Shown in pieces: positions 52,201 through 59,037 of a stretch of DNA of 59,037 bases. The notes beneath the pieces are model-generated. The model saw only the letters and a program-made list of their open reading frames with translations. It was not told the origin of the DNA and did no database searches. This DNA comes from an uncultured Clostridia bacterium (lineage in GTDB: Bacteria; Bacillota; Clostridia; Christensenellales; Aristaeellaceae). Location of the stretch: positions 1 through 59,037 of the forward strand of contig CAMJPQ010000011.1 in NCBI GenBank assembly GCA_946407745.1, in the 5' to 3' direction. Made by a program: the position numbers and the translations under genes. The first letter of the stretch is position 1. Every line of letters starts with the position of its first letter.

Positions 52201-53988
52201 ATGTCGGAGGATATTCGCGCCGCGGCCGGTGAGGGCAGGGAAGAGGAGCGCAGCAATTTCATATGGGACGCCATCCGCCAGGATCTGAAGGAGGGCCGGT
52301 ATGCTGAGGTACACACCCGCTTTCCCCCGGAACCGAACGGGTATATGCACATCGGTCATTGCAAGGCGCTGATCATGGATTTCCTGACCGCGGAAAAATT
52401 CGGCGGCAAGTGCAACCTCCGCTTTGACGACACCAATCCGGCCAAAGAGGATATGGAGTTTGTCCGCAATATCGAAAAGGATATCCACTGGCTGGGCTTT
52501 GACTGGACGGGCGGTCTTTACTACGCCAGCGACTACTACGACAAGTGCTATGAGATTGCCGAAGACTGGATCCGCCGCGGCCTGGCCTATGTGGATGAGC
52601 TGAGCAAGGATGAAATGCGCGCCTACCGCGGCACACTGACCGAGCCTGGCAAAAACAGCCCCTGGCGCGACCGGCCCGCGGAGGAAAGCCTGGAGCTGTT
52701 CCACAGGATGCGGGCGGGCGAGTTCCCCGAGGGCAGCAAAACGCTGCGCATGAAAATCGATATGGCCTCGCCCAATGTGGTGATGCGCGACCCGGCGATG
52801 TACCGCATACTGTACAAGGAGCACTGGCGCACAGGCAACAAGTGGTGCATCTATCCGATGTATGACTTTGCCCACCCCATCGGCGACGCGCTGGAGGGCA
52901 TCACGCACTCACTGTGCTCGCTGGAGTACGAGATTCACCGCCCGCTGTATGACTGGGTGGTGGAGCATGCACAGAACATGCTTCCCGCCAAGCCTCGCCA
53001 GATTGAATTTGCCCGCCTGAACATGACACAGACGGTGATGAGCAAGCGCTATCTGCGCGCGCTGGTGGAGGGCGGCTACGTGCGCGGCTGGGACGACCCG
53101 CGCATGCCCACGCTGTCCGCGCTGCGCCGCAGGGGCTATTCCGGGGCGGCAATCCGCGATTTTGTGGACCGCATCGGCATGTCCAAGGCGGATTCCCTGG
53201 TGGATTTCGCCCTGCTGGAAAGCTGTGTGCGCGCTGACCTGGACGACAGGGCGCCCCGCATGATGGCGGTGCTGAACCCGCTGGAGGTGGAAATCACCAA
53301 CTGGCCGGAGGGAGAGACAAAGACGCTGACCGTCGAGAACCACCCGAAACACCCGGAAATGGGCACGCATACGGTCACCTTTGGCCGCCGGCTGTACATT
53401 GAGGCGGAGGACTTCCTGGAGGAGCCCGTGAAGGGCTACAAGCGCATGTACCCCGGCAATGAGGTCCGCCTCAAGGGCGCGTACATCGTCCGCTGCGAGG
53501 GCTGTGAAAAGGACAGCGAGGGCAGGGTGACCAAGGTGCTGTGCACTGTGGACTTTGACACTGAGAGCGGAACACCGGGCAGTGACCGGAAAATCAAGGG
53601 CGCAACCCTGCACTGGCTGAATGCGGACGACTGCCTCGAGATGGAAGCGCGCCTCTATGAGCCGCTGCTCGCCGCACAGGACAGCACGGAGGAGGAAGCC
53701 GCGCCGGCAGAGGAAGAGGCGGACACCGCCGAGGAAAACGGTGAGGAGGCGGTCGAGAACAGCACCGACCGCAAGCTGCGCGAGTTTATCCGCCGGCTGA
53801 ACCCGAACAGCCTGACGGTTGTGAAGGGTTATGTGGAGAAGGAAGCGGCCCGGGGCCAGGCAGGCGACACCTATCAGTTCATGCGGGTGGGCTACTTCTG
53901 CCAGGATCCGGATTCCACGGCGGAGCTGCCTGTGTACAACCGCACCGTCGGACTCAGGGATACCTTCGCCAAGCAAGTAAAGAAATGA
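52201..53988 (+). CDS. glnS: Glutaminyl-tRNA synthetase
   Basis: 595 residues from ATG 52201, eight bases after AAGGAGG. It charges tRNA-Gln directly. The HIGH motif is HIGHCKA at 50-56, the KMSKS counterpart is VMSKR in QTVMSKRYL, and RFPPEPNGYMHIGH is a hallmark of GlnRS. The two beta-barrel anticodon-binding domains follow. An acidic low-complexity insertion (about 493-523, many Glu and Ala) interrupts the second barrel. Its terminal stretch YNRTVGLRDTF is typical. It forms an operon with gltX after a 36-base gap. Confidence 0.95.
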   Translation: MSEDIRAAAGEGREEERSNFIWDAIRQDLKEGRYAEVHTRFPPEPNGYMHIGHCKALIMDFLTAEKFGGKCNLRFDDTNPAKEDMEFVRNIEKDIHWLGFDWTGGLYYASDYYDKCYEIAEDWIRRGLAYVDELSKDEMRAYRGTLTEPGKNSPWRDRPAEESLELFHRMRAGEFPEGSKTLRMKIDMASPNVVMRDPAMYRILYKEHWRTGNKWCIYPMYDFAHPIGDALEGITHSLCSLEYEIHRPLYDWVVEHAQNMLPAKPRQIEFARLNMTQTVMSKRYLRALVEGGYVRGWDDPRMPTLSALRRRGYSGAAIRDFVDRIGMSKADSLVDFALLESCVRADLDDRAPRMMAVLNPLEVEITNWPEGETKTLTVENHPKHPEMGTHTVTFGRRLYIEAEDFLEEPVKGYKRMYPGNEVRLKGAYIVRCEGCEKDSEGRVTKVLCTVDFDTESGTPGSDRKIKGATLHWLNADDCLEMEARLYEPLLAAQDSTEEEAAPAEEEADTAEENGEEAVENSTDRKLREFIRRLNPNSLTVVKGYVEKEAARGQAGDTYQFMRVGYFCQDPDSTAELPVYNRTVGLRDTFAKQVKK

Positions 53989-54024
53989 CAGCCCTGCCAG
54001 CCATGTGATATGGAGGAGAACATC

Positions 54025-55488
54025 ATGGAAGTACGCACACGCTTTGCGCCTTCGCCCACGGGCTTTATGCACCTGGGCGGCGTGCGCACCGCGCTTTATG
54101 CCTACCTGTATGCCAAACAGAACCACGGAAAGTTTATCCTGCGCATTGAGGACACAGACCAGGAGCGCTATGTGGAGGGCGCCACGGAGGTCATCTATGA
54201 CACCCTGCGCCGCTGCGGCATGAACTGGGACGAGGGCCCGGACATCGGCGGCCCCTGCGGCCCCTACATTCAGTCTGAGCGCAAGGCGACCTATATGCCC
54301 TACGCCGAGCAGCTGGTAAAGAGCGGGCACGCGTATTACTGCTTCTGCTCGAAGGAGGAGATCGACCAGCGCCGCGCGAAGGTAGAGGCGGCCGGCGGCA
54401 CCTGGAAGTATGACAAACACTGCCTGCACCTTTCACCTGAGGAAATTGAGGAAAAGAAGGCAGCCGGCATCCCCTGGACCATTCGCATGAATGCGCCGAC
54501 AGAGGGGGAGACGAGCTATCACGACATGGTGTTCGGCGACATGACCTTCCAGAACGCCGAGGCCATGGACGATATGGTGCTCATCAAGCAGGACGGCATG
54601 CCGACCTATAACTTTGCCAATGTGATCGACGACCATCTCATGGGCATCACGCATGTGATGCGCGGCATGGAATACCTCTCCTCCACCCCGCGGTACAACT
54701 ACCTGTATAACGCGCTTGGCTGGGAGATTCCGGCTTATATCCACCTGCCCACGGTGATGAGGGACGCCACCCACAAGCTCTCCAAGCGGGACGGCGACGC
54801 CTATTATTCTGATTTTATGGATAAGGGCTACCTCACCGAGGCGCTGATCAATTATCTGGCGCTGGTGGGCTGGAACCCGGGCGACGATCGCGAGTTCTTC
54901 ACCATGGACGAGCTGGTGGAAGCCTTTGACGTGAAGCGCCTGTCCAAATCCCCCGGCATTTTCGACGTGAACAAGCTGACCTGGTTCAATGCCGAATACA
55001 TCCGCCGCCTGCCGAAGGAAAAGTATCTGGAGCTCGCCAGGCCCTGGTTTGACCAGGTGCTGAGCGAAGACAGCACAGACTACGCCCGCCTGGCGGAGCT
55101 GATGCAGGAGCGCACAGAGGTGTTCAACCAGGTGCCCGGTATGATCCGCTTCCTGGCCGAGCTGCCGGAGTACGACGCGGAGCTGTTCACCCACAAGAAA
55201 ATGAAGACCAACCCCGCGGTCGCCTGCGAGGCGCTGCAGCTTGTCACGCCGGTGCTGGAGGGCATCGACGAGGCGCAGTGGACCGAGCCTGTGCTGCATG
55301 ACCGGCTGATGGCATGCATCCAGGAGGCAGGGCGCAAAAACGGCGCCGTGCTGTGGCCGCTGCGGATTGCCATTTCCGGGCAGGCCTCCACACCGGGCGG
55401 CGCGATTGAAATCGCCTACCTGCTCGGCAAGGAGGAAACACTGCGCAGGATCGCCCTTGGCTTGGAAAAGGCGCGCGCGGCCTGCTGA
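54025..55488 (+). CDS. gltX: Glutamyl-tRNA synthetase
   Basis: 487 residues from ATG 54025 (GGAGGAG six bases upstream). It charges tRNA-Glu. RFAPSPTGFMHLGG contains the HIGH-type motif (16-19), LRIEDTDQERYV follows, and the KMSKS counterpart is HKLSKRDG. A C-terminal helical anticodon-binding domain completes the standard length. Its presence beside glnS means tRNA-Gln need not be made by transamidation of Glu-tRNA-Gln. A strong terminator follows. Confidence 0.95.
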   Translation: MEVRTRFAPSPTGFMHLGGVRTALYAYLYAKQNHGKFILRIEDTDQERYVEGATEVIYDTLRRCGMNWDEGPDIGGPCGPYIQSERKATYMPYAEQLVKSGHAYYCFCSKEEIDQRRAKVEAAGGTWKYDKHCLHLSPEEIEEKKAAGIPWTIRMNAPTEGETSYHDMVFGDMTFQNAEAMDDMVLIKQDGMPTYNFANVIDDHLMGITHVMRGMEYLSSTPRYNYLYNALGWEIPAYIHLPTVMRDATHKLSKRDGDAYYSDFMDKGYLTEALINYLALVGWNPGDDREFFTMDELVEAFDVKRLSKSPGIFDVNKLTWFNAEYIRRLPKEKYLELARPWFDQVLSEDSTDYARLAELMQERTEVFNQVPGMIRFLAELPEYDAELFTHKKMKTNPAVACEALQLVTPVLEGIDEAQWTEPVLHDRLMACIQEAGRKNGAVLWPLRIAISGQASTPGGAIEIAYLLGKEETLRRIALGLEKARAAC

Positions 55489-55503
55489 CAAACGGATCAT
55501 CCT

Positions 55504-55537
55504 GCCGTGCCCTGCGGGGCACGGCTGCTTCTTTTTT
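55504..55537 (+). terminator. Terminator after gltX
   Basis: Perfect 9-bp stem GCCGTGCCC (55504-55512) with GGGCACGGC (55517-55525), then TGCTTCTTTTTT. It ends about 20 bases before the birA start, so part of the birA expression may depend on read-through. Confidence 0.85.
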
Positions 55538-55555
55538 GCGGGGGAGAGGTGAAGC

Positions 55556-56521
55556 ATGCAAACTTTGCTGGAGATGCTCGCGGCAAGGGAAACGGTGTCC
55601 GGGGAGGAGATCAGCAGGGCACTCGGTATCAGCCGCGCGGCCGTGTGGAAGCGCGTGGAGGCGCTGCGCCAGGAGGGCTGGGAGATACAGTCCAGAGGAA
55701 AGCTCGGCTATTGCCTGAAGGCAGGGGACCGGATCGATCCACTCCTGTGGCTGCCGCGCCTTCAAACCGAAGTGCTGGGCCATGGCTGGGTGCACTACGC
55801 GCGCGAGACAGCCTCGACGAACGCGGACATGAAGCGCCTGGCAATGGAGGGTGCCCCAGGAGGCAGCCTCTGCCTGTGCGAAACACAGACTGCCGGCAGA
55901 GGCCGCATTGGCCGGCAATGGGTTTCACCTCCGGAGGTGGGGCTGTGGCAGAGCCTTCTGGTTCGCCCAAAGCTGCATCCGCAAAATGCGCCGCTGGTGA
56001 CCTTCTGCGCGGCGCTGGCCATGGCGGATGCAGTGGAGGAGGCCTGCGGGCTGCAGCCGCTGGTGAAGTGGCCCAACGACCTGGTACTCGGCGGCAGGAA
56101 GATCTGCGGCATACTGCTGGAGGCCAGCGTGGAGATGGAAGCTGTTGACTACATTGTCGTCGGTGTGGGGCTGAATGTGCGCCGGGGCTCGGTGCCGCCG
56201 GAGCTCGCTGCCCAGGCGGCCTGCCTGGAGGACTTTGCGCCGCCGCCGCTGCGCAGGCTGGTGCTGGTAAATTATCTCAGGGCGATGGAGGACTATCTGC
56301 AACGCGCGGAAACTGCCGGCTGGGAGGGCCTGTCGGAAAGCTATGCGAAGAAGAGCTGCACCCTCGGCCAAAGGGTGCGCGTCAGCGGCGCACAGGAGTT
56401 CACCGGCGTGGCGGAGGCTGTTGACGTTCAGGGGGCGCTGCTGGTGCGCGACGAGGCGGGGAACATCCGCCGGGTCATGGCGGGAGACGTGTCGGTGCGC
56501 GGCGTGATGGGCTATGCGTAG
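55556..56521 (+). CDS. birA: Biotin-protein ligase/biotin repressor
   Basis: 321 residues from ATG 55556, with GAGAGGTG upstream. A DNA-binding winged helix (about 1-60: VSGEEISRALGISRAAVWKRVEAL) precedes the ligase. The ligase domain has ETASTNADMKRL, the biotinyl-adenylate loop GRGRIGR (114-120), KWPNDL near 175 and a C-terminal SH3-like barrel. It attaches biotin to carboxylases and probably represses biotin genes, none of which are in this window. acpS follows after 12 bases, so they are co-transcribed. Confidence 0.92.
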   Translation: MQTLLEMLAARETVSGEEISRALGISRAAVWKRVEALRQEGWEIQSRGKLGYCLKAGDRIDPLLWLPRLQTEVLGHGWVHYARETASTNADMKRLAMEGAPGGSLCLCETQTAGRGRIGRQWVSPPEVGLWQSLLVRPKLHPQNAPLVTFCAALAMADAVEEACGLQPLVKWPNDLVLGGRKICGILLEASVEMEAVDYIVVGVGLNVRRGSVPPELAAQAACLEDFAPPPLRRLVLVNYLRAMEDYLQRAETAGWEGLSESYAKKSCTLGQRVRVSGAQEFTGVAEAVDVQGALLVRDEAGNIRRVMAGDVSVRGVMGYA

Positions 56522-56533
56522 GGGGTGTGTTCA

Positions 56534-56890
56534 ATGATACTGGGCCTGGGCATAGACCTGTGCGAGATAGACAGGATGCGCGGCGAGTCTGCCGAGAAGC
56601 TGATGCGGCGTTGCTGCACGGAAGAGGAAATGACCTATATTCACTCCAGGGGAGCCGCGGCCCCGCAGACCATGGCGGGACTGTGGGCGGCAAAAGAGGC
56701 AGCGGTCAAGGCGCTGGGAACCGGACTGAGCCTACCGCTGAAGGAAATCGAAATTGTTCACACAGACATGGGGCAGCCGAGATACTGCCTTACCGGCAGC
56801 GCCTTAACGGCGCTTGGAGAAGGAAGGCTCTGCCTGAGTATCACGCATGAGGGGAATATGGCGGCGGCTGTGTGCATATGGGAGGGGTGA
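56534..56890 (+). CDS. acpS: Holo-[acyl-carrier-protein] synthase
   Basis: 118 residues from ATG 56534 (GGGGTG upstream; a GTG at 56525 is an alternative). It transfers 4'-phosphopantetheine from CoA to the acyl carrier protein. The two motifs of the family are present: LGIDLCEIDRM near the start, with the magnesium-binding Asp, and WAAKEAAVKALGTG near 55-68 with the Glu and Lys. The pairing with birA groups two protein-modifying enzymes of fatty acid metabolism. Confidence 0.92.
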   Translation: MILGLGIDLCEIDRMRGESAEKLMRRCCTEEEMTYIHSRGAAAPQTMAGLWAAKEAAVKALGTGLSLPLKEIEIVHTDMGQPRYCLTGSALTALGEGRLCLSITHEGNMAAAVCIWEG

Positions 56891-56937
56891 ATCGCGCCCG
56901 CCAGCCACACGGTGCAGCGTTTGGGCCATACAGGCTC

Positions 56938-56967
56938 TTGACACAGACGTTTGCTTTCCTGTACAAT
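56938..56967 (+). promoter_or_regulatory. Sigma-A promoter of the HerA-like gene
   Basis: Perfect TTGACA (56938-56943), 18-base spacer, TACAAT (56962-56967), ~50 bases upstream of the start codon. Confidence 0.8.
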
Positions 56968-57019
56968 AATGGCAACGTTCAACGATCATCCATCCAAATA
57001 TAAAAGGGAGGGGATTCAT

Positions 57020-58924
57020 ATGCTTTACGAAAAGAGTATCTGGGTCGGCACGGGAGAAAAGGCCGTGCAGCTGCTGCCGGAAATGGCCAACCGGCACGGA
57101 CTGATTGCCGGTGCGACTGGCACAGGCAAAACCGTGTCGCTGAAGGTGCTGGCGGAGGGCTTCTCCGCCATGGGCGTGCCTGTTTTCCTGGCTGACGTGA
57201 AGGGCGACCTGGCCGGCATGGTCAAGCCCGGCGAGCACAATGAGAAAATAGCCTCGCGCCTGGCTGCCTGCGGTGTGCCCAATTTCCAGTACAGGGCCTT
57301 CCCCACGGTGTTCTGGGATGTATACGGTGAACAGGGACACCCCGTGCGCGCCACCGTGAGCGAGATGGGCCCGCTGCTGCTGGGCCGTATGCTCTCGCTG
57401 AATGAGACACAGATGGGCGTGTTGTCCATCCTGTTCCGCGTGGCGGATGACGAGGGCATGCTGCTGCTGGACCTGAAGGACCTGAAGGCAATGCTGGCCT
57501 ATGTGGGCGAGCATGCCAAGGACTATACGCTGCATTACGGCAATGTCACTGCCGCGTCCGTCGGCGCGATTCAGCGAGCTGTGGCGGTACTGGAGGACCA
57601 GGGCGGCAACCTGTTCTTCGGTGAGCCCTCCCTTCAGATCAGCGACTGGCTCTCGACTGATGAAAACGGCGAGGGCAACATCAATATCCTCGCGGCGGAC
57701 AAGCTGTTCCGCAACCCGATCATGTATTCCACCTTCCTGCTGTGGATGCTCTCGGAGCTGTACGAGTATCTGCCGGAGGTAGGTGACCTGGACAAGCCGC
57801 GCATCGTCTTCTTCTTCGACGAGGCGCACCTGCTGTTTGACAACTGCCCCAGGACGCTGATGGAAAAGATTGAGCAGGTGGTTCGCCTCATCCGCTCCAA
57901 GGGCGTGGGCGTGTTCTTCATCACCCAGTCTCCCGCGGATGTGCCGATGAACATCCTGGGCCAGCTTGGAAACCGGATACAGCACGCGCTGAGAGCATTC
58001 ACGCCGCTGGACCAGAAGGCGGTGAAGGTGGCCGCGCAGACCTTCCGCGTCAACCCGAATTTCGACACGGAGGAGGCCATCACCAACCTGAAAACCGGCG
58101 AGGCGCTGGTTTCCTTCCTGGATGAGCATGGCGCGCCCAGGGTGGTGGACCGGGCAACCATCCTTCCGCCGCAGAGCTATATGAACGCCATCGATGCGGA
58201 CCTGCGCAGGGCCTTTATCGAAACCAGCCCGTTTGCCGGCGTCTATGACGAGATGAAAGACCGCTACAGCGCCTACGAGATGCTGGTTGAAAGCTTCCAG
58301 AGTGCGGCCACGCCGGCAGCGCCGCAGCTGAAGACGGAGGACATCTTTGTCACTGCGCAGCCGCAGCCTTCACCGGTGATGCATGCGCCGGCGCAGGCGG
58401 TCAAGCCGCAGGGCTTTATGGTGTACAACCCGGAGACGGGACGCTATGAGAGCCAGAGCATTCCGACCATGACACCCATCCCGGAGGCACAGAAGCCCGC
58501 GCCTGCGCCGGTGCCCACCATCCAGGTGGAGCAGCCCACGGTGCAGATGCCGGTGATGGTCTACGACCCGACCTCCGGACAGTACGTCCAGCAGATGATG
58601 GCCATGCAGCTGGATCCGGCCACGGGCAATTACGTGCCTGTGCAGGACCCCGCCGCGGCGCCAGCGGATCCCAAGGCGGCGGAAAAGGCGGCCAAGGAGG
58701 CCGAAAAAGCCCGGAAGGAGGCCGAAAAGGCGGAAAAGGAACGCATTGCGGAGGAACGCCGCAAGCGCGCCGACGAACTGCGTGAAGAGCGCGCCGCCAG
58801 GGCCAAGAAGAACGATTCCGTGCTGGGCCGTGTGCAGAATACCGCCATCAGCACAGCCACGCGGGAGATTACCAGGGCCCTGACGCGCGGTATCATGGGC
58901 ATTTTCACCGGAAAGAAAAGGTAA
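57020..58924 (+). CDS. HerA-like DUF853 ATPase (YjgR family)
   Basis: 634 residues from ATG 57020, with GGGAGGGG upstream. Walker A GATGTGKT at 31-38, Walker [12 protein letters not shown] near 277-287, and an arginine-finger region [13 protein letters not shown] place it among HerA/FtsK-type ring ATPases, in the DUF853 subfamily (YjgR of E. coli). The C-terminus (about 460-634) is a low-complexity Pro/Gln region followed by a Lys/Glu-rich coiled coil ([16 protein letters not shown]) and a basic tail, as in other DUF853 proteins. No NurA nuclease gene is adjacent. The cellular role is not established. It has its own promoter and terminator. Confidence 0.85.
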   Translation: MLYEKSIWVGTGEKAVQLLPEMANRHGLIAGATGTGKTVSLKVLAEGFSAMGVPVFLADVKGDLAGMVKPGEHNEKIASRLAACGVPNFQYRAFPTVFWDVYGEQGHPVRATVSEMGPLLLGRMLSLNETQMGVLSILFRVADDEGMLLLDLKDLKAMLAYVGEHAKDYTLHYGNVTAASVGAIQRAVAVLEDQGGNLFFGEPSLQISDWLSTDENGEGNINILAADKLFRNPIMYSTFLLWMLSELYEYLPEVGDLDKPRIVFFFDEAHLLFDNCPRTLMEKIEQVVRLIRSKGVGVFFITQSPADVPMNILGQLGNRIQHALRAFTPLDQKAVKVAAQTFRVNPNFDTEEAITNLKTGEALVSFLDEHGAPRVVDRATILPPQSYMNAIDADLRRAFIETSPFAGVYDEMKDRYSAYEMLVESFQSAATPAAPQLKTEDIFVTAQPQPSPVMHAPAQAVKPQGFMVYNPETGRYESQSIPTMTPIPEAQKPAPAPVPTIQVEQPTVQMPVMVYDPTSGQYVQQMMAMQLDPATGNYVPVQDPAAAPADPKAAEKAAKEAEKARKEAEKAEKERIAEERRKRADELREERAARAKKNDSVLGRVQNTAISTATREITRALTRGIMGIFTGKKR

Positions 58925-58935
58925 TTACAAACAAG

Positions 58936-58982
58936 CATACAAAAAACATGCGGTGCGAGTGACACCGCATGTTTTTGTATGT
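58936..58982 (+). terminator. Terminator of the HerA-like gene
   Basis: Long stem CATACAAAAAACATGCGGTG (58936-58955) with CACCGCATGTTTTTGTATG (58963-58981), loop of seven bases, containing five T residues in the right arm. It is one of the strongest terminator-like stems in the window. Confidence 0.85.
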
Positions 58983-59037
58983 GTGCGCCCGGCGGCGCAC
59001 GTTTCTAACGGGTGAAAGACCCGAATCCACCCGGCAG
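58983..59037 (+). mobile_element. Probable 5' end of a group II intron (continues past the window)
   Basis: The sequence starting GTGCGCCC directly after the terminator stem resembles the conserved 5' start (GUGCG/GUGYG) of bacterial group II introns. It forms a perfect 7-bp hairpin GTGCGCC/GGCGCAC (58983-59000) and a second one, CGGGT/ACCCG with a GAAAG loop (59009-59023), both typical of intron domain I. Insertion just behind a terminator is the habit of class C introns. Only ~55 bases are visible, so the reverse transcriptase and intron 3' end cannot be checked. Confidence 0.45.

Overview
The window is a stretch of G+C-rich (roughly 60% by eye) bacterial chromosome. Gene content points to an anaerobic low-temperature-neutral Firmicute of the class Clostridia: strong AGGAGG ribosome sites, sigma-A type promoters (TTGACN-17-TATAAT), a class III (oxygen-sensitive) ribonucleotide reductase, an Re-type citrate synthase, LplA/YtcP-type oligosaccharide ABC transporters, and many flavodoxins and nitroreductases. 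A plant-fibre-degrading gut or rumen clostridium is a reasonable guess, but this is inference; no rRNA or tRNA gene is present to place it.

Layout. 1-6.7 kb: end of an oligosaccharide ABC permease, its solute-binding protein, a second paralogous lipoprotein binding protein, a membrane-anchored AraC regulator and a GH43 glycosidase (a plant-glycan uptake/degradation locus). 6.9-17.2 kb: a small nucleoside-deoxyribosyltransferase-like protein, then a long minus-strand set: Bax-inhibitor-1 protein, M4 metallopeptidase, DUF218 membrane protein, acetyltransferase, two alpha/beta hydrolases, AlkD-like DNA repair protein, nitroreductase, a decayed flavodoxin and an intact flavodoxin. 17.4-22.0 kb: plus-strand membrane protein, flavin reductase, nitroreductase, lipase and MATE exporter. 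22.1-26.0 kb: minus-strand ECF sigma factor with a large C-terminal extension and a six-repeat peptidoglycan-binding secreted protein.

26.2-33.1 kb: dnaE, then nrdD behind tandem NrdR-like boxes, followed by an IS200-type insertion whose transposase ribosome site is locked in a 12-bp inverted repeat. 33.1-36.3 kb (minus): Re-citrate synthase, GntR regulator and isocitrate dehydrogenase, i.e. most of a route from oxaloacetate to 2-oxoglutarate, with no aconitase adjacent. 36.6-39.3 kb: a secreted membrane-anchored adhesion-like protein and a zinc-ribbon membrane protein. 39.6-44.9 kb: a maltodextrin-type ABC transporter (binding protein, two permeases, ATPase). 45.0-47.6 kb: a secreted acidic SH3-like protein followed by a Card1/DUF1887-like protein (CARF-like domain plus PD-(D/E)xK-type nuclease) with no CRISPR locus in the window.

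47.7-51.9 kb (minus): esterase, frameshifted ATPase-CYTH fusion, murG, and a short-chain dehydrogenase. 52.2-56.9 kb (plus): glnS-gltX tandem, birA, acpS. 57.0-58.9 kb: a HerA-like DUF853 ATPase and its terminator. The last ~55 bases look like the 5' end of a group II intron placed directly behind that terminator. I saw no CRISPR array, tRNA, rRNA or prophage. The most interesting items are the stand-alone Card1-like nuclease, the transposase leader that should block read-through expression, the NrdR and GntR operator layouts, the sigma factor fused to its downstream gene, and the probable group II intron at the right edge.
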